Program-made: the position numbers and the translations under genes
Notes under the pieces: generated by a model
Database searches by the model: none
What the model was told of the DNA's origin: nothing
The model's input: the letters and a program-made list of their open reading frames with translations, nothing else
Source of the DNA: Isochrysis galbana
Lineage: Eukaryota > Haptophyta > Isochrysidales > Isochrysidaceae
DNA: 64,000 nucleotides
Reading direction: 5' to 3'
Assembly: GCA_018136815.1 (NCBI GenBank)
Contig: CM030943.1
Coordinates: forward strand, 1,293,975 to 1,357,974
Part shown: positions 20,680 through 30,114 of the stretch, one piece after another
Numbering within the stretch: position 1 is the first letter of the stretch
Layout of the letters: each line of letters opens with the position of its first letter

Positions 20680-21870
20680 CGGCATGACTTCGACTTCTCG
20701 TTCTGCAGTCGCTCTGCGAGACTCTCTCTCTCTCTCTCTCCGTCCGCCTCTCCTCGGCCGACGGCAGGAAGATTCGTCCAAAACATTCTCCGGTCCCAAG
20801 ATATCTCGTGGGGGGTCTCTCTGCGCTCCGCGAGGGAAAGGACGCGATCTCGCTCCGAGATTGGCCTCGCGCCCTCCCACGCTGCCCCGCCGTGCCCTCG
20901 GTCCCTCGCCCCCCCCGCGGCAGGTTCTTCCTCTCGGCGTGCCATCCGTCGCCTCCGGCCGTTATATTATTCCCCCCCCCCGCGCGAGGTTCTTCTCCTC
21001 CGCGCGCGGTTCGTTTCCTCCGGCCGTCGTTCGTTCCCCCCCCCCCCGCGCACTGTTCCCCCCCCCCTCGCTTCGATTCCTCTCACGATTCCTTCGATGA
21101 TTGCCTCCATCTCGTCCGTTCTTCTTCGCGATTCTCGCGGAGGGGGCACCGAAGTTTAACGTTAGTTTCGCCGCGTTTTCGGTGAAAGAAAAGAAGAACG
21201 AATGGCACGCGCCCCGCGTCTCGCGTCTTGTTTCGTCGCCCCTTGCTCGTCGCTTGTCTAGAAGGTCTCTCTGCACATCGCCTTCTTCCCCCCGCGCGAG
21301 TTTGGACCTCTCCTCGACCCTCCGCGTTGGCTTCAGCGGACGAGTTTCACTTTAACGATAGTTTGAACCCTTCGTTTGCGTAGTTTGGCGCTCTCTTTCC
21401 GTATTTCTTCGCGCATGACGAGCGATCGCGACCTCAGCCTTCGCAGCACGGGGAGGGTTTGTTTATCGTATGATTCCGGAGTGTTTACGTTAGTTTTCTG
21501 AGCCCAAGGTCGTTGGGGTTTGGGTCTTTCGTGAGTGATTTTGTGGCCACTTCGTCGAGTCCCATCGTGTTCCCAAGCGAGTCCCCCCGAGTTCCCGAGT
21601 CTATACCCCGAGTCAACGAGTCAATACAAGCCAAGCACGCGCCTGAGCCACCCCCAGTCGCCTGCCACTACCTCCCACAAGCCTCCTTCCACACTTCCGC
21701 GCCCTCCGTGCGTCGTGCGTCGTGCGTCGATCACCATGCCCGTAGCCACCCCCGAGGAAAGCTCCATGAGCTCCCCGCAAGAACCGCACTCCGCGCTAGC
21801 TGCCGGCGCGCCCTCGCAGGCAATCTCCAAGAGTGAGATGAGCCTTGCTCTGACAGACTTGTGATGCTAT
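20680..21870 (+). mobile_element. LTR-like/5' end of an LTR retroelement
   Basis: The region 21340-21860 resembles 36840-37350 in layout and in scattered words: a tgtttac-type block, a series of cgagtcccgagtc words, then an ATG (21736 and 37211) opening a short Pro/Ser-rich frame beginning MPV. Both lie next to LTR-retroelement remains or alone, as expected for a 5' LTR plus the start of a gag-like gene. The short frame here stops at 21864. I could not define TG...CA ends or a primer-binding site, so the borders are approximate. Confidence 0.4.
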
Positions 21871-22287
21871 ACGACGCAAGCAGCAAGCAGCGAGGGCTTC
21901 CCCCATGCTAAGGTTATACCTGGACGATACCGGTAGCGGGCCTGTATACGCAGATACACTTAATTAAATGACAGTGCACCAAAACAAAACACTCCGGCAT
22001 GAAAATAAAACACCAGTCTCCAGCACATTACTAATATTAAATACTAAATGATACTAGTAGTACTACATAATTTGTACTCTAGATGGTCGGCGCCAATACG
22101 GACAAGGGCGCGAACTCACGAACTTCCCCTTCCCCCCCCCCCCCCCCCCGGCGCCCCCCCACTCCGCGATCCCCCCCCCCCCCCGCGTGCCCCCGCCACT
22201 CTTCCCTCTCTCGCTCTCCGCGCGCCACCCCCTCACCCACCACCCCACCCACCTCTTCCTTTCCTGTCGCCCCGCCCGCAAGTCCTC

Positions 22288-23971
22288 ATGGCGCGAGACG
22301 ACGACGAGAAGCGCCGCTCCTCGCGACGCGACGGCTCAGACTCGGAGGAAGACCGCCCGCGTAAGAAGCGCTCCTCTCGCCACCATGAATCGGACTCTGA
22401 GTCGCCGCCGCGCCGCAAGAAGGACAAAAAGTCGTCGCGTGACTCACGCTCGCGCTCGCGAGACAGACGGCGCCGGAGCCGGAGCCGTGGACGCGACGAA
22501 CGGCCGGCCTACCCGGAGCGGGAGCCGGTCGGTGAATATGGCGCCGGAGGCTACGGCGGTGGCGGCTACGGCGGAGGCTACCGCGGTGGATATGGAGGCG
22601 ATCGCGGCTACGGCGATCGCGGCTACGGCGATCGCGGCTACGGCGATCGCGGCTACGGCGATCGCGGCTACGGCGGCTACGGCGGCTATGGCGGCGGCGG
22701 TGGCGGCTATGGCGGCGGTGGTGGCGGCTATGGCGGCGGCGGCTACGGCGGTGGCGGCTATGGCGGTGGCGGCTATGGTGGCTATGGCGGCGGCGGCGGT
22801 GGCTACAGCTACGGCCGTGAGCCATGTAAGTTTCTTGCCTGCGAACTCAAGAGCAAAACGCACTTAGTCTTGCATGCATGCCTCCAGCATCTCACTTTCA
22901 CAACTTAAGTCGCTGAGCCTGGCCGGATACTGCACCTCCCGCACAATAGCGCCAGTGATGCGCACTCTCTCTCGGGTAGCAGAGTGAGGTCACTGTGCCC
23001 ACAATCTGTGATCCCCCGCAAATCGATTGCTCTCACGTATTGTCCCTGCCATGCAGACTCTGGACCTCCAATATGCCGTGACTTTCAGCGCGGTACATGC
23101 TCGCGTGGTGCAGGTTGCCGATACTCCCATGGCAGTGGTGGTGGTGGATACTACGCTAGCCGGCCTCCGATGCCTGAAAAGAAGGCAGGAGTCTGCTTCG
23201 ACTTTGTGGTGAGGTTCTTGCCCGCTGTCACTCTAAATTGTTGCACTCCAGGGTGGAGGTGCTCGCCCCGCTCTTTTGCGCGACAGTGTACATCGGATAG
23301 TGCCGTGCATTGTCCTCTTTTGACGAGCCCTTGTACACTGCTTGTGCCTTCGCAGAAGGGGAGCTGTAATCGCCGCGACTGCATCTTCCGTCATGACGAG
23401 TCCGGTCAAGTCGAGGTGGGACTTGGCTAATCGTGCTGCAACTTGCTGGCGCTCAGCAGAGCCGGGTCTCTGACGTTCACGCACACTTTCCATGCACTGG
23501 AGGGCCCCTTGGAAGAAATCTCGATTCCTTTTGTGATGCATCTTTCCTGTGCATCTAAGTGGCACCCCCCCTCCCTAGCGCAGGAGTGCCGCGAATTTAC
23601 GAATGGCCGCTGCTCCCGCGGCAACTCGTGCCGCTTCCTGCATGTTGGAGCGCCGACGCATGAGCAAGGCGCCGACTACCCCGGCTCCGAGCGCGAGCGC
23701 CCTCCGGAGCGAGATGGCAACGACTTTGACCATCGTGGGCGCTCTCGGCCTGAGTTGGAGGAGGAGGAGGTAAGTGTATGCTCGGCCTGCCAAAAGCAAG
23801 GGGCCCGACCTTCTGTTGGAGTGCTGTGGTAGCCTAGCAGTAGCGTCACCTCCAAGCATTAGGCTAGCTCTCATCGTGCGATGTCTGATTTGCGAGCAGG
23901 CGCGTGCTATCAACATGGAAGCCTCCAGTGGTGTTGCGGAAGATCAGCCCGTCGCACCGGTCGAGGACTAG
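22288..23971 (+). CDS. CCCH zinc-finger RNA-binding protein with RS and GY-rich domains
   Basis: Exons 22288-22825, 23057-23208, 23356-23415, 23584-23769 and 23900-23971 join in frame with GT-AG borders, giving 335 residues. Residues 1-75 are an RS-type domain (SRDSRSRSRDRRRRSRSRGRD), followed by a GY-rich tract with tandem GYGDR and GYGGGG units. Three CCCH fingers follow: CRDFQRGTCSRGAGCRYSH, CFDFVKGSCNRRDCIFRH (split by intron 2) and CREFTNGRCSRGNSCRFLH, with C-x7-C-x4/5-C-x3-H spacing. CCCH fingers of this kind bind single-stranded RNA, and RS domains act in splicing assemblies, so a nuclear pre-mRNA processing role is likely. The SRPK-type kinase at 54.1 kb would be the kind of enzyme that phosphorylates it, by inference only. 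Confidence 0.85.
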
Positions 23972-24965
23972 CCATCCGACAAGACACGCGGCCTGAAATT
24001 TGTGGCAGCAATCTAAGAAGTAGCGTTGCTACTGCCTATCTCTAGCCTCCCGAACAGGAGCGCTTGGAGGCATTCGATGAGGTAATGATGCTCTTCTTGA
24101 ACGTTTCCGGATAGGAGCCTCACCCGGACGAGGATTGCAAGCATGCTCCTGCGGTTGCGAGCTTTCACAGCTATTGCATAATAGGTGGCTGCTCCCTCTC
24201 CCGCTGGGAATCGTTCGAGCATGAGCCTCAGCGTATCGAAATTTCAACGTCTCTATCGTGATTCAATGCCCTCCCATTGCATTTCACCATCGCTACAGCT
24301 GTACTTCAGTGAATCGAGGATGTGGGGAGAAACACGGCAAAGGGAGCCTTCCTGCTTGCACACGTATTGATGTGCATAAGCGGACCTTATAGGGGAGGTG
24401 GGTCAAGTACAAATGCGCCTACTGCGGCCAGGTGGCGATGTAGTAGGTTGTGTATTGTGTTGAAGCTGTGATAAAAATATCGCCCCAAGTCTTTGCGCCC
24501 AACAATCTCTATGCTATGGGTGCGCTTCCGCGTTCGATGTCGTGCCATGACGTCGGACTGCAGCTGCTGCGTGACCAAGTAGGCTCATCCCCATCGCCAT
24601 CGCTCTCCGAGATAGTGTATTTAGGCCTGTTTTGCCGTTTTGGGGTTACGCTTCGTGCTTCGTTGTGGGGGCTCCCGGGGGGGGGGGTCCTGAGGCCCAA
24701 AGGCCATCGAATATGTGCTAGTGCTAGATGGATGTTTTCTTTGGTGTATTTCGTATTTCCTCAATCCCTAACTCCTATAATAATAACTTTCTCATTTTCA
24801 TTTTCACACCCTTAGAAGTTAAAATAGTGTTTCACCGCCCTAGGGGAGGAGGGCAAACTTGCCGCGCTAGTCGCCGGTGCCGCTCGCGACGGAGTGGCTC
24901 AGAGCCCTCCGGCAAGGGCAAGGCTCAACGCTCAACGCTCAACGCTCGACTCGACTGGCGCCTGG
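23972..24965. other. Intergenic, no gene seen
   Basis: Between the CCCH gene and the ApaG gene. Short ORFs without motifs. A TCAACGC triplet tandem (caacgctcaacgctcaacg) sits at about 24927. Confidence 0.5.
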
Positions 24966-24967
24966 AG

Positions 24968-25089
24968 CCTTCGATGGCAACGGAGCCCCTACCCCGCGAT
25001 GGGGGTGTGCGCGGTTGGTGCATGGCTCGTCCGGTGTATGTGGCTAGGGATGCTAGCCAACAAGACGCTCTACAAGACTACAATTTCTA
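24968..25089 (+). repeat. 120-bp repeat upstream of the ApaG gene
   Basis: The stretch from ccttcgatggcaacgg to ctacaagactacaatttcta is nearly identical to 42888-43032, including gatgggggtgtgcgcggttgg and ggctagggatgctagc. Each copy lies about 100-135 bp before an ATG (25223, ApaG; 43136, PDZ), in the same direction as the gene. It may be a mobile fragment that supplies promoter sequence, or a chance insertion at similar places. Confidence 0.7.
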
Positions 25090-25222
25090 AGGAATGGTCA
25101 CCAAAAGACTATTGTAATTACTACTTGAACCTTAGTTATCCATAAACGAAACAAAAACACTACTCTAGAATAAAAACACGGACGGTGTGTGTGGACGCGG
25201 CTCTCATCATTGCCGCGCAGCG

Positions 25223-26002
25223 ATGGCGGCGCAGACACTCTACCGGGCGACACTGCGCGCTATCCGCGAGGGCGTGGCTGCGGGTGGCGGGCGCATGCGC
25301 ATCCGCCAGCCAGTCCGAAGCAGCGCTGTCCAGTGGCTCGATGGAGAGGCCCCACAGTACCATTTCGTACAAGAGACAGTCGAATCCATCCTTCAGCCGT
25401 GCTTCCCATGCTTATTCTCAGAAGAGGATGGCAGCCTCCTCTGCGACTCCACGCTATGGGGCGGCGGTGTGCCACTTGAGATGAGTCGGGCGCAGATCAA
25501 CGCCATCGCGCGTTCGCGCTACTCAGCCTCGAGCGCCGACGCGAACAAAGCGCTTGATGACGGATTCAGCGCACTCCGATCCTTGACGGAGCAGATCGAG
25601 CTCGCAGAGTGCACCTCGGTCACACGCACTGAAGGTATTTGCATCGAGGCAAGTTCAGCCTATTGCGGCAGAGTGGCACAGAACAGTGACCATGTTTGGG
25701 TGTTCAGCTACAGACTGAGAATACGGAACGAAAGCAGCACCCCCGTCAAGCTCTTGGCTCGACAATGGTGCATCAAGAACAAGGACGGATCGATACATGC
25801 TGAAGTGCCACGATGGGGCATAGGAGTGGTAGGGCAGACACCATTACTGCAGCCTTCTTCGTGCTTCGAGTACGCCTCTGGATCCACTCTTAATCAGCCA
25901 GGTGGCAGCATCGAGGGGGCACTTCAGATGGAAAGATGCTTAGATGACAAGAGTCGCCATGTTTTTGAAGCACGAGTTGACCCTTTTCCTCTGAAGGCCT
26001 GA
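25223..26002 (+). CDS. ApaG/DUF525-domain protein
   Basis: 259 residues from the ATG at 25223, in a single exon. Residues 1-150 hold a region with LFSEEDGSLLCDSTLWGGGVP and a helical stretch (SADANKALDDGFSALRSLTEQIELAE) like the UVR-type linker seen in plant ApaG proteins. Residues 150-255 form the ApaG domain: VFSYRLRIRNESSTPVKLLARQW, VPRWGIGVVGQTPLLQPSSCFEYASG, then a GSIEGALQME strand, in the order of the beta-sandwich fold. In bacteria ApaG is a small protein of uncertain biochemical role; in eukaryotes the domain occurs in F-box (FBXO3-like) and adaptor proteins and probably binds partners. No F-box is visible. The upstream 120 bp is a repeat shared with the PDZ gene. Confidence 0.85.
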   Translation: MAAQTLYRATLRAIREGVAAGGGRMRIRQPVRSSAVQWLDGEAPQYHFVQETVESILQPCFPCLFSEEDGSLLCDSTLWGGGVPLEMSRAQINAIARSRYSASSADANKALDDGFSALRSLTEQIELAECTSVTRTEGICIEASSAYCGRVAQNSDHVWVFSYRLRIRNESSTPVKLLARQWCIKNKDGSIHAEVPRWGIGVVGQTPLLQPSSCFEYASGSTLNQPGGSIEGALQMERCLDDKSRHVFEARVDPFPLKA

Positions 26003-26922
26003 AGGGGATATCCCGATTAAAAGCCGACGAGCTACCACCGATATGAATGAGGGGATTGCTAGCTCAGACACGCATGCTATATCTGAGGCATGATAAATGA
26101 GGTAAGACCCACATCATCAGGGCGATAGTGACGGTCTCATTTATTGCGATCGAATCCATCGCGTATAGAGCGTGAGCGCACCAACAGGCATGTGTACAGC
26201 TAGTGTACATTATTGTCTTATAGCAGCAGCTTTCAAACCAACATGATAGACGCCGCATTAACGATGACGAAAGATCCGAAACTAATAAATAAAATAATTA
26301 GACACTCACGCGCAAACGCACAACGGAACCAAACATACCCATACGAGAGCCACACACACGCACACGCACAAAGCGTCAACCACGCACACTACGCATCCCA
26401 AAAAAAACCTTTTAATATTCTCGCCTCGCGCATGGCCATGGGGTTAACTACTGTAGCCACGCCCACTTCCCTTCCTCTCCCTCACTTCCCGCCTTGCGGC
26501 AACTCCCCTCGTGCTCTAGCTTGGGGCCTAGGTTGCGGGGGGGGGTTGTTAAGTTGGGCGGGGTGCACCGGCCCCTAGTGGAGTTTTCCCGTCTTCCTCC
26601 TGTGCCGCTGGGTGGCCCGTTTCTTCTGTGTTGTGTGTGGCGTGGGTGTTGCGGCGTTTGTGTGTTTGTTTTCGCTCGCGGTGTTGTTACTTTCGCGGAA
26701 GGGTTACTCGGAGGAGGAGGTGTGCCTAGATCTCAGGCGAGCCTCTCTCGGCGAGGCCGAGTGCTTTCGCCACTAGGCCGAGGCTAGCGTTCATTTTTAG
26801 TTTGCCCTTGTCGTCTTCTATAAAGGTAGGAGCGCTGAGCTCTGAGCTCTGGCGGGCTTTTTAGTTAAGGTTTTCTTCCCTGGGCCGCCGTGCGAGTGCG
26901 TAGCAGGCATGGGTGTTCGGCG

Positions 26923-27095
26923 GGGCAAGGGCCTTGCTCGAGACCTTGAAGACGCCCTTGCTCGAGGCCTTGAAGATGCCCTTGCTCGAGACCTTCAAGA
27001 CGCCCTTGCTCGAGACCTTCAAGACGCCCTTGCTCGAGACCTTCAAGACGCCCTTGCTCGAGACCTTTAAGACGCCCTTGCTCGAAACCGCCTTG
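26923..27095 (+). repeat. 24-bp minisatellite
   Basis: Seven or so tandem copies of a 24-bp unit (gcccttgctcgagacc plus ttcaagac), slightly diverged at the ends. Because 24 is a multiple of three, it encodes an 8-residue repeat in every frame (for example LLETFKTP on +). It lies just inside the left inverted arm of the composite element. Confidence 0.9.
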
Positions 27096-27256
27096 GCCCC
27101 CGAGACCGCCTTTGGCCCCCGAGACCGCCTTGCTTGCTCTTGACACCCTTGCTCACGTCCTACAGAGTTGTCTCCCTGGCATTGTTGTTGTTGGAGTGCT
27201 TGTGTGTGGCCTTGTGAGTAGCCTGTGGAGAACCCGCTCTGATGACCTTGTATGAA

Positions 27257-27599
27257 TCATCGATTGCACTCGGATTCAATGTCATAGACAATGGTGGGTG
27301 GAGTCCACACAACACGTAGGAGCTTGGAGATGTCGTGTAGATGAGCTGTACGCTGGCTCATCGAATGGTTGAGACATTGACAGGCAGTCTTCTGGTCGAT
27401 GGTTGCTCCATAATGCTGTAGTAGATCGACCGCCTCTACATCGCCACGTGCCACGTAGACATGCATACATCAATGGGGTGGTCTTCATGTTGTCCATGTG
27501 ATCCAATGGAGCGTCCCATTGTGCTGCAAGGTGTTTGACACATGGAAGATGACCACGCTCGACTGCGAGTATCAAGGCGGTCTTCCTCCAATCCGTCAC
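27257..27599 (-). pseudogene. Ankyrin-repeat gene remnant, frameshifted
   Basis: On the minus strand 27599-27460 reads TALILAVERGHLPCVKHLAAQWDAPLDHMD then TTPLMYAC, a typical ankyrin repeat pair (TALxxAxxxGHxxxVxxL). The next repeat, YVARGDVEAVDLLQHYGATID, is in a different frame, so one base is gained or lost near 27460. The remains cover about two and a half repeats and end in the stop at 27257. Carried inside the composite inverted-repeat element; probably cargo that is no longer functional. Confidence 0.6.
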
Positions 27600-27792
27600 G
27601 GTTGCACAATCTACATTTTACCGTTGGCCGTTGGGCTGGCCGTGAATCTATTCATCCCTGATTCCTATCCTTCTATGAGTGATGTGTTTAAAGTTTAAAG
27701 TGAGTGAGGGTGTTTGTCGATGTGTTTTAGCAGTGGCAGGGTGTACAGCTTGGCTATGTGTTTCCAATCTTCTTTTGTGATGTCTAGACGTT

Positions 27793-28248
27793 TTATTGTT
27801 CCCCATGCCATTCTGGCAGTTTGCAAAGCGTTGAGTCGTGATGCTTTAAGTGGGACTTTGGTAATGTCGGAAACCGTGATCGCATCTCAAGCGCGATTCT
27901 TCCTTTTTGTATGGCGTATTCGTCGGCCAGTGGGTACTCCATATATTTCGGCCCTTTGTACCCGTACCCGTTCTCCCATCGAGACGGGGGGTGGTAGCTT
28001 TTGATCTCCTCGGTCTCGGTGTCCACTACGTACGTTGCCGGTGTCGGAAGCCTCTCCGAGATAGTCGGTGTCGATGTGGAGCCATATATTGTTGAGCTTT
28101 TTGATGTATTTGTCGTCGGGCTCAGAGACCCTAATCTCTTTGTGTTTCGTCCCTTCCGACTCATGGGGGGAGTCTTTGCCTTTGCCCGCATGGCTGGTCC
28201 TCCCCCTGGAGTCGGGCGGTGGGCGCTCCGGCGATTTTCCAATGACAT
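27793..28248 (-). CDS. Unknown basic protein in composite element
   Basis: 151 residues from the ATG at 28248. The N-terminal half is Ser/Thr/Pro/Arg-rich and probably disordered (RRSAHRPTPGGGP). The middle has a more ordered piece (TYVVDTETEEIKSYHPPSRW) and a Gly/Tyr turn (ENGYGYKGPKYMEYPLADEYA). The C-terminus is basic with His. I find no family match. It lies between the two inner inverted arms, on the same strand as the ankyrin remnant, and its composition is less GC-rich than the flanking host genes. Confidence 0.4.
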   Translation of the reverse strand: MSLENRRSAHRPTPGGGPAMRAKAKTPPMSRKGRNTKRLGSLSPTTNTSKSSTIYGSTSTPTISERLPTPATYVVDTETEEIKSYHPPSRWENGYGYKGPKYMEYPLADEYAIQKGRIALEMRSRFPTLPKSHLKHHDSTLCKLPEWHGEQ

Positions 28249-28666
28249 GTATGTATGTAGCGCGTGGTCTACCACGGCGTACGGCGTAGTATTAGAATCC
28301 ACGTTGATAAGGTTCACTACCCTAGTGAGGGGCCTCGCCCCGCCTACTAACTAACCATCGCCTAATGCGCACTCGCACGGCGGCGTAGGGAAGAAAACCT
28401 AAACTCAAAAAACCGGTGGAGCTTAGCACTCCTATCTTTATGGAAGATGACAAGTGACAAGGGTAAGCTGAAAAAGAACGTACAACAACCTCGGCCTGGT
28501 GGCGGTAGCAATCGGGCCCTCGCCGAAAGGCTCGCCTGAGGTCGAGGTACCCCCCCCCCCCCCAAGTAACCCCCCGCGAAGACCAAAGCGCCACGAACAT
28601 AAGACAACCCACCAACGTCGAGACACCCGCACCACAACAGCGAGAAACGGGCCAAGGCGGCTTGCC

Positions 28667-29572
28667 TTCATTTGGTCTCCTTTCCCTCCGGTTTCTTCCA
28701 GTCTCACCCTACCATGAGCCCCCCCCGCGAGCACCCCGAAGGAGAGGCCGAGCAGCACCACATACGCGACGAGAACGGCGTCGCCTTGGCTCGGCTTCAT
28801 TTGAAGTGCGGATGCCTTCATGGCCGAGCTTTTTTGTATTTGATGTTGCTGGGCCTTGGGGGTTCAATCTTTACGGGAGCTGAACCCGAATCGATAAGCG
28901 GCCTTTTGTTTTCAATCTTTACTTGGGAAGCTGAACCCGAATCGACACCTTCTAACAATTCTTGGAGGTGGGGAGTTAATTCCAAATTGACATAAGTTTT
29001 GATTGTACCCAGCAGAACGTCACGACTCATATCGAGGATTGTTTTCTCAGTGAATTTATTGCTCAAGAGAGTGTGTCTAATATAAACCAGTGTGAATGGT
29101 TTATCAATCTCGCAAATGGCGTGTAAGGTGTCTTCAATTTTCGTATTGTGCTTGAAATTGAATATCTTGAATAAGAACTTACATTCGTCAGTGTACGGCC
29201 ACAAACTTAGGTCGTACAGGGGGGCCCCAACCGGCGGCGGCGGACTGATGCTGTCCAATGCTTCCGCTATAACCTGCATTGCAGATTTAGAATTGGCATA
29301 TGGAAAGAGAGGTGTGATGAATTTTTTAAAGTTCTCGTCCATCTTTTTTTTGATCCATTCCCATCGCTTCAGTACTATATCAGCAGGCGCCCTTCCATTT
29401 GTAGACATGGTTGAGCACTGTGAGGTGGGTGGGTGTCTGCCTTTACTCAAATACTAGAAGATTTTTTTTGTGCCGGGAACCAAACGAAGGCATACGACCT
29501 CGGGCGGGAATCAAATCCCAAATGCATGCAGTTGAGCAACGTGCACGCAACCACGTACCAAATGAAGGCAAA
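28667..29572. mobile_element. Nested TIR element with b561 fragment and one ORF
   Basis: Ends are the 14-bp inverted words tgccttcatttggt (28669) and accaaatgaaggca (about 29558). A second, weaker copy of the right terminal word lies at about 29480 (gaaccaaacgaaggcatacg). The element interrupts the right arm of the composite element. Just inside the left end, 28702-28790 repeats the last piece of the cytochrome b561 fragment at 19731-19820. The rest is AT-richer and contains the minus-strand ORF at 28818-29408. No recognisable transposase is present. Confidence 0.65.
28818..29408 (-). CDS. Unknown protein of the nested TIR element
   Basis: 196 residues from the ATG at 29408 (an in-frame start at 29450 is also possible). 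It begins MSTNGRAPADIVLKRWEWIKKKM, continues with helix-rich charged sequence (KKFITPLFPYANSKSAMQVIAEALD, then KIFNFKHNTKIEDTLHAICEID, SNKFTEKTILDMSRDVLLGTIK) and ends in a short duplicated tail with the pattern IDSGSA-x-VKIE. Codon use is clearly AT-richer than in neighbouring genes, which suggests foreign origin. No family recognised. It could be a DNA-binding protein of the element, by position only. Confidence 0.45.
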   Translation of the reverse strand: MSTNGRAPADIVLKRWEWIKKKMDENFKKFITPLFPYANSKSAMQVIAEALDSISPPPPVGAPLYDLSLWPYTDECKFLFKIFNFKHNTKIEDTLHAICEIDKPFTLVYIRHTLLSNKFTEKTILDMSRDVLLGTIKTYVNLELTPHLQELLEGVDSGSASQVKIENKRPLIDSGSAPVKIEPPRPSNIKYKKARP

Positions 29573-30114
29573 CGACCTCAGCCCTAGAGCTTAGAGGCAC
29601 AGGAGGAAGGCGAGAAGAGACCACTGGCCACTGGGGGCTGGTGCCCTAAGTAGAGCACGAGGGGAGTTGCCGCAAGGCAGGAAGTGAGGGAGAGGAAGGG
29701 AAATGGGCGTGGCTACAATAGCTAACCCCATAGCCGCGCGCGAGGCGAGAATATTAAAAGTTTTTTTTTTCACTCGTCCGCATAACCAACAAATTCTCAC
29801 ACGCAGCATGAGACTTCGGATGGTGTGCAAGAGGGCCAATTGCAAGAGCGAGAAGGTTGTAGATTGCAACAGTCGGCTAACGCTGTTGCTCTCTCCCCGT
29901 CGGTGGATACTCGTGGAGGACGAGACACAGGGTGCCACACGTGCGAGCACTGCTGTTCAAGTGGGGTGTGAATGGTGTGGATGGTGTGCAAGCCTTGGGG
30001 TGTGGATGGGGCGTTGCGCGAGCAACCATCCTTCTGGCCTTAGGACCATTGGCTCGTGGATCGAACATGAGCAATGTGAAGCCACTCCATTTGAGTATCG
30101 CAGCGAATGTGTGC

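Larger units (their letters stand above)
26400..29771. mobile_element. Composite inverted-repeat element with gene remains
   Basis: The left end (26400-26605) is the reverse complement of the right end (29590-29771). Shared words are ccttttaatattctcgcc / gcgagaatattaaaag, agccacgcccacttccc / gggaaatgggcgtggct, and cgtcttcctcctgtgcc / ggcacaggaggaaggcg. The inner left arm (26605-26905) continues as the reverse complement of 28365-28655 (cgggcttttt... / ...aaaaaaccgg; gaaacgggcc / ggcccgttt). The right arm is therefore interrupted by about 0.93 kb, a nested element at 28667-29572. Contents: a 24-bp minisatellite, ankyrin remains, two unknown ORFs. I recognise no transposase. Confidence 0.7.

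Noticed and set aside
22233-22863. His/Arg/Ser and Ala-rich ORFs antisense to the CCCH gene
   Set aside because: Shadows of the RS and GYGG repeats of the spliced CCCH protein, which has zinc fingers and consistent splice sites.
26923-27095. CRISPR-like array
   Set aside because: Units are contiguous 24-bp tandem copies without spacers, in a eukaryotic genome.
29455-29600. tRNA-derived SINE head (gggatttgattcccg on the minus strand)
   Set aside because: A B-box-like word exists but the A-box is poor; the sequence is better explained as the repeated terminal word of the nested element.
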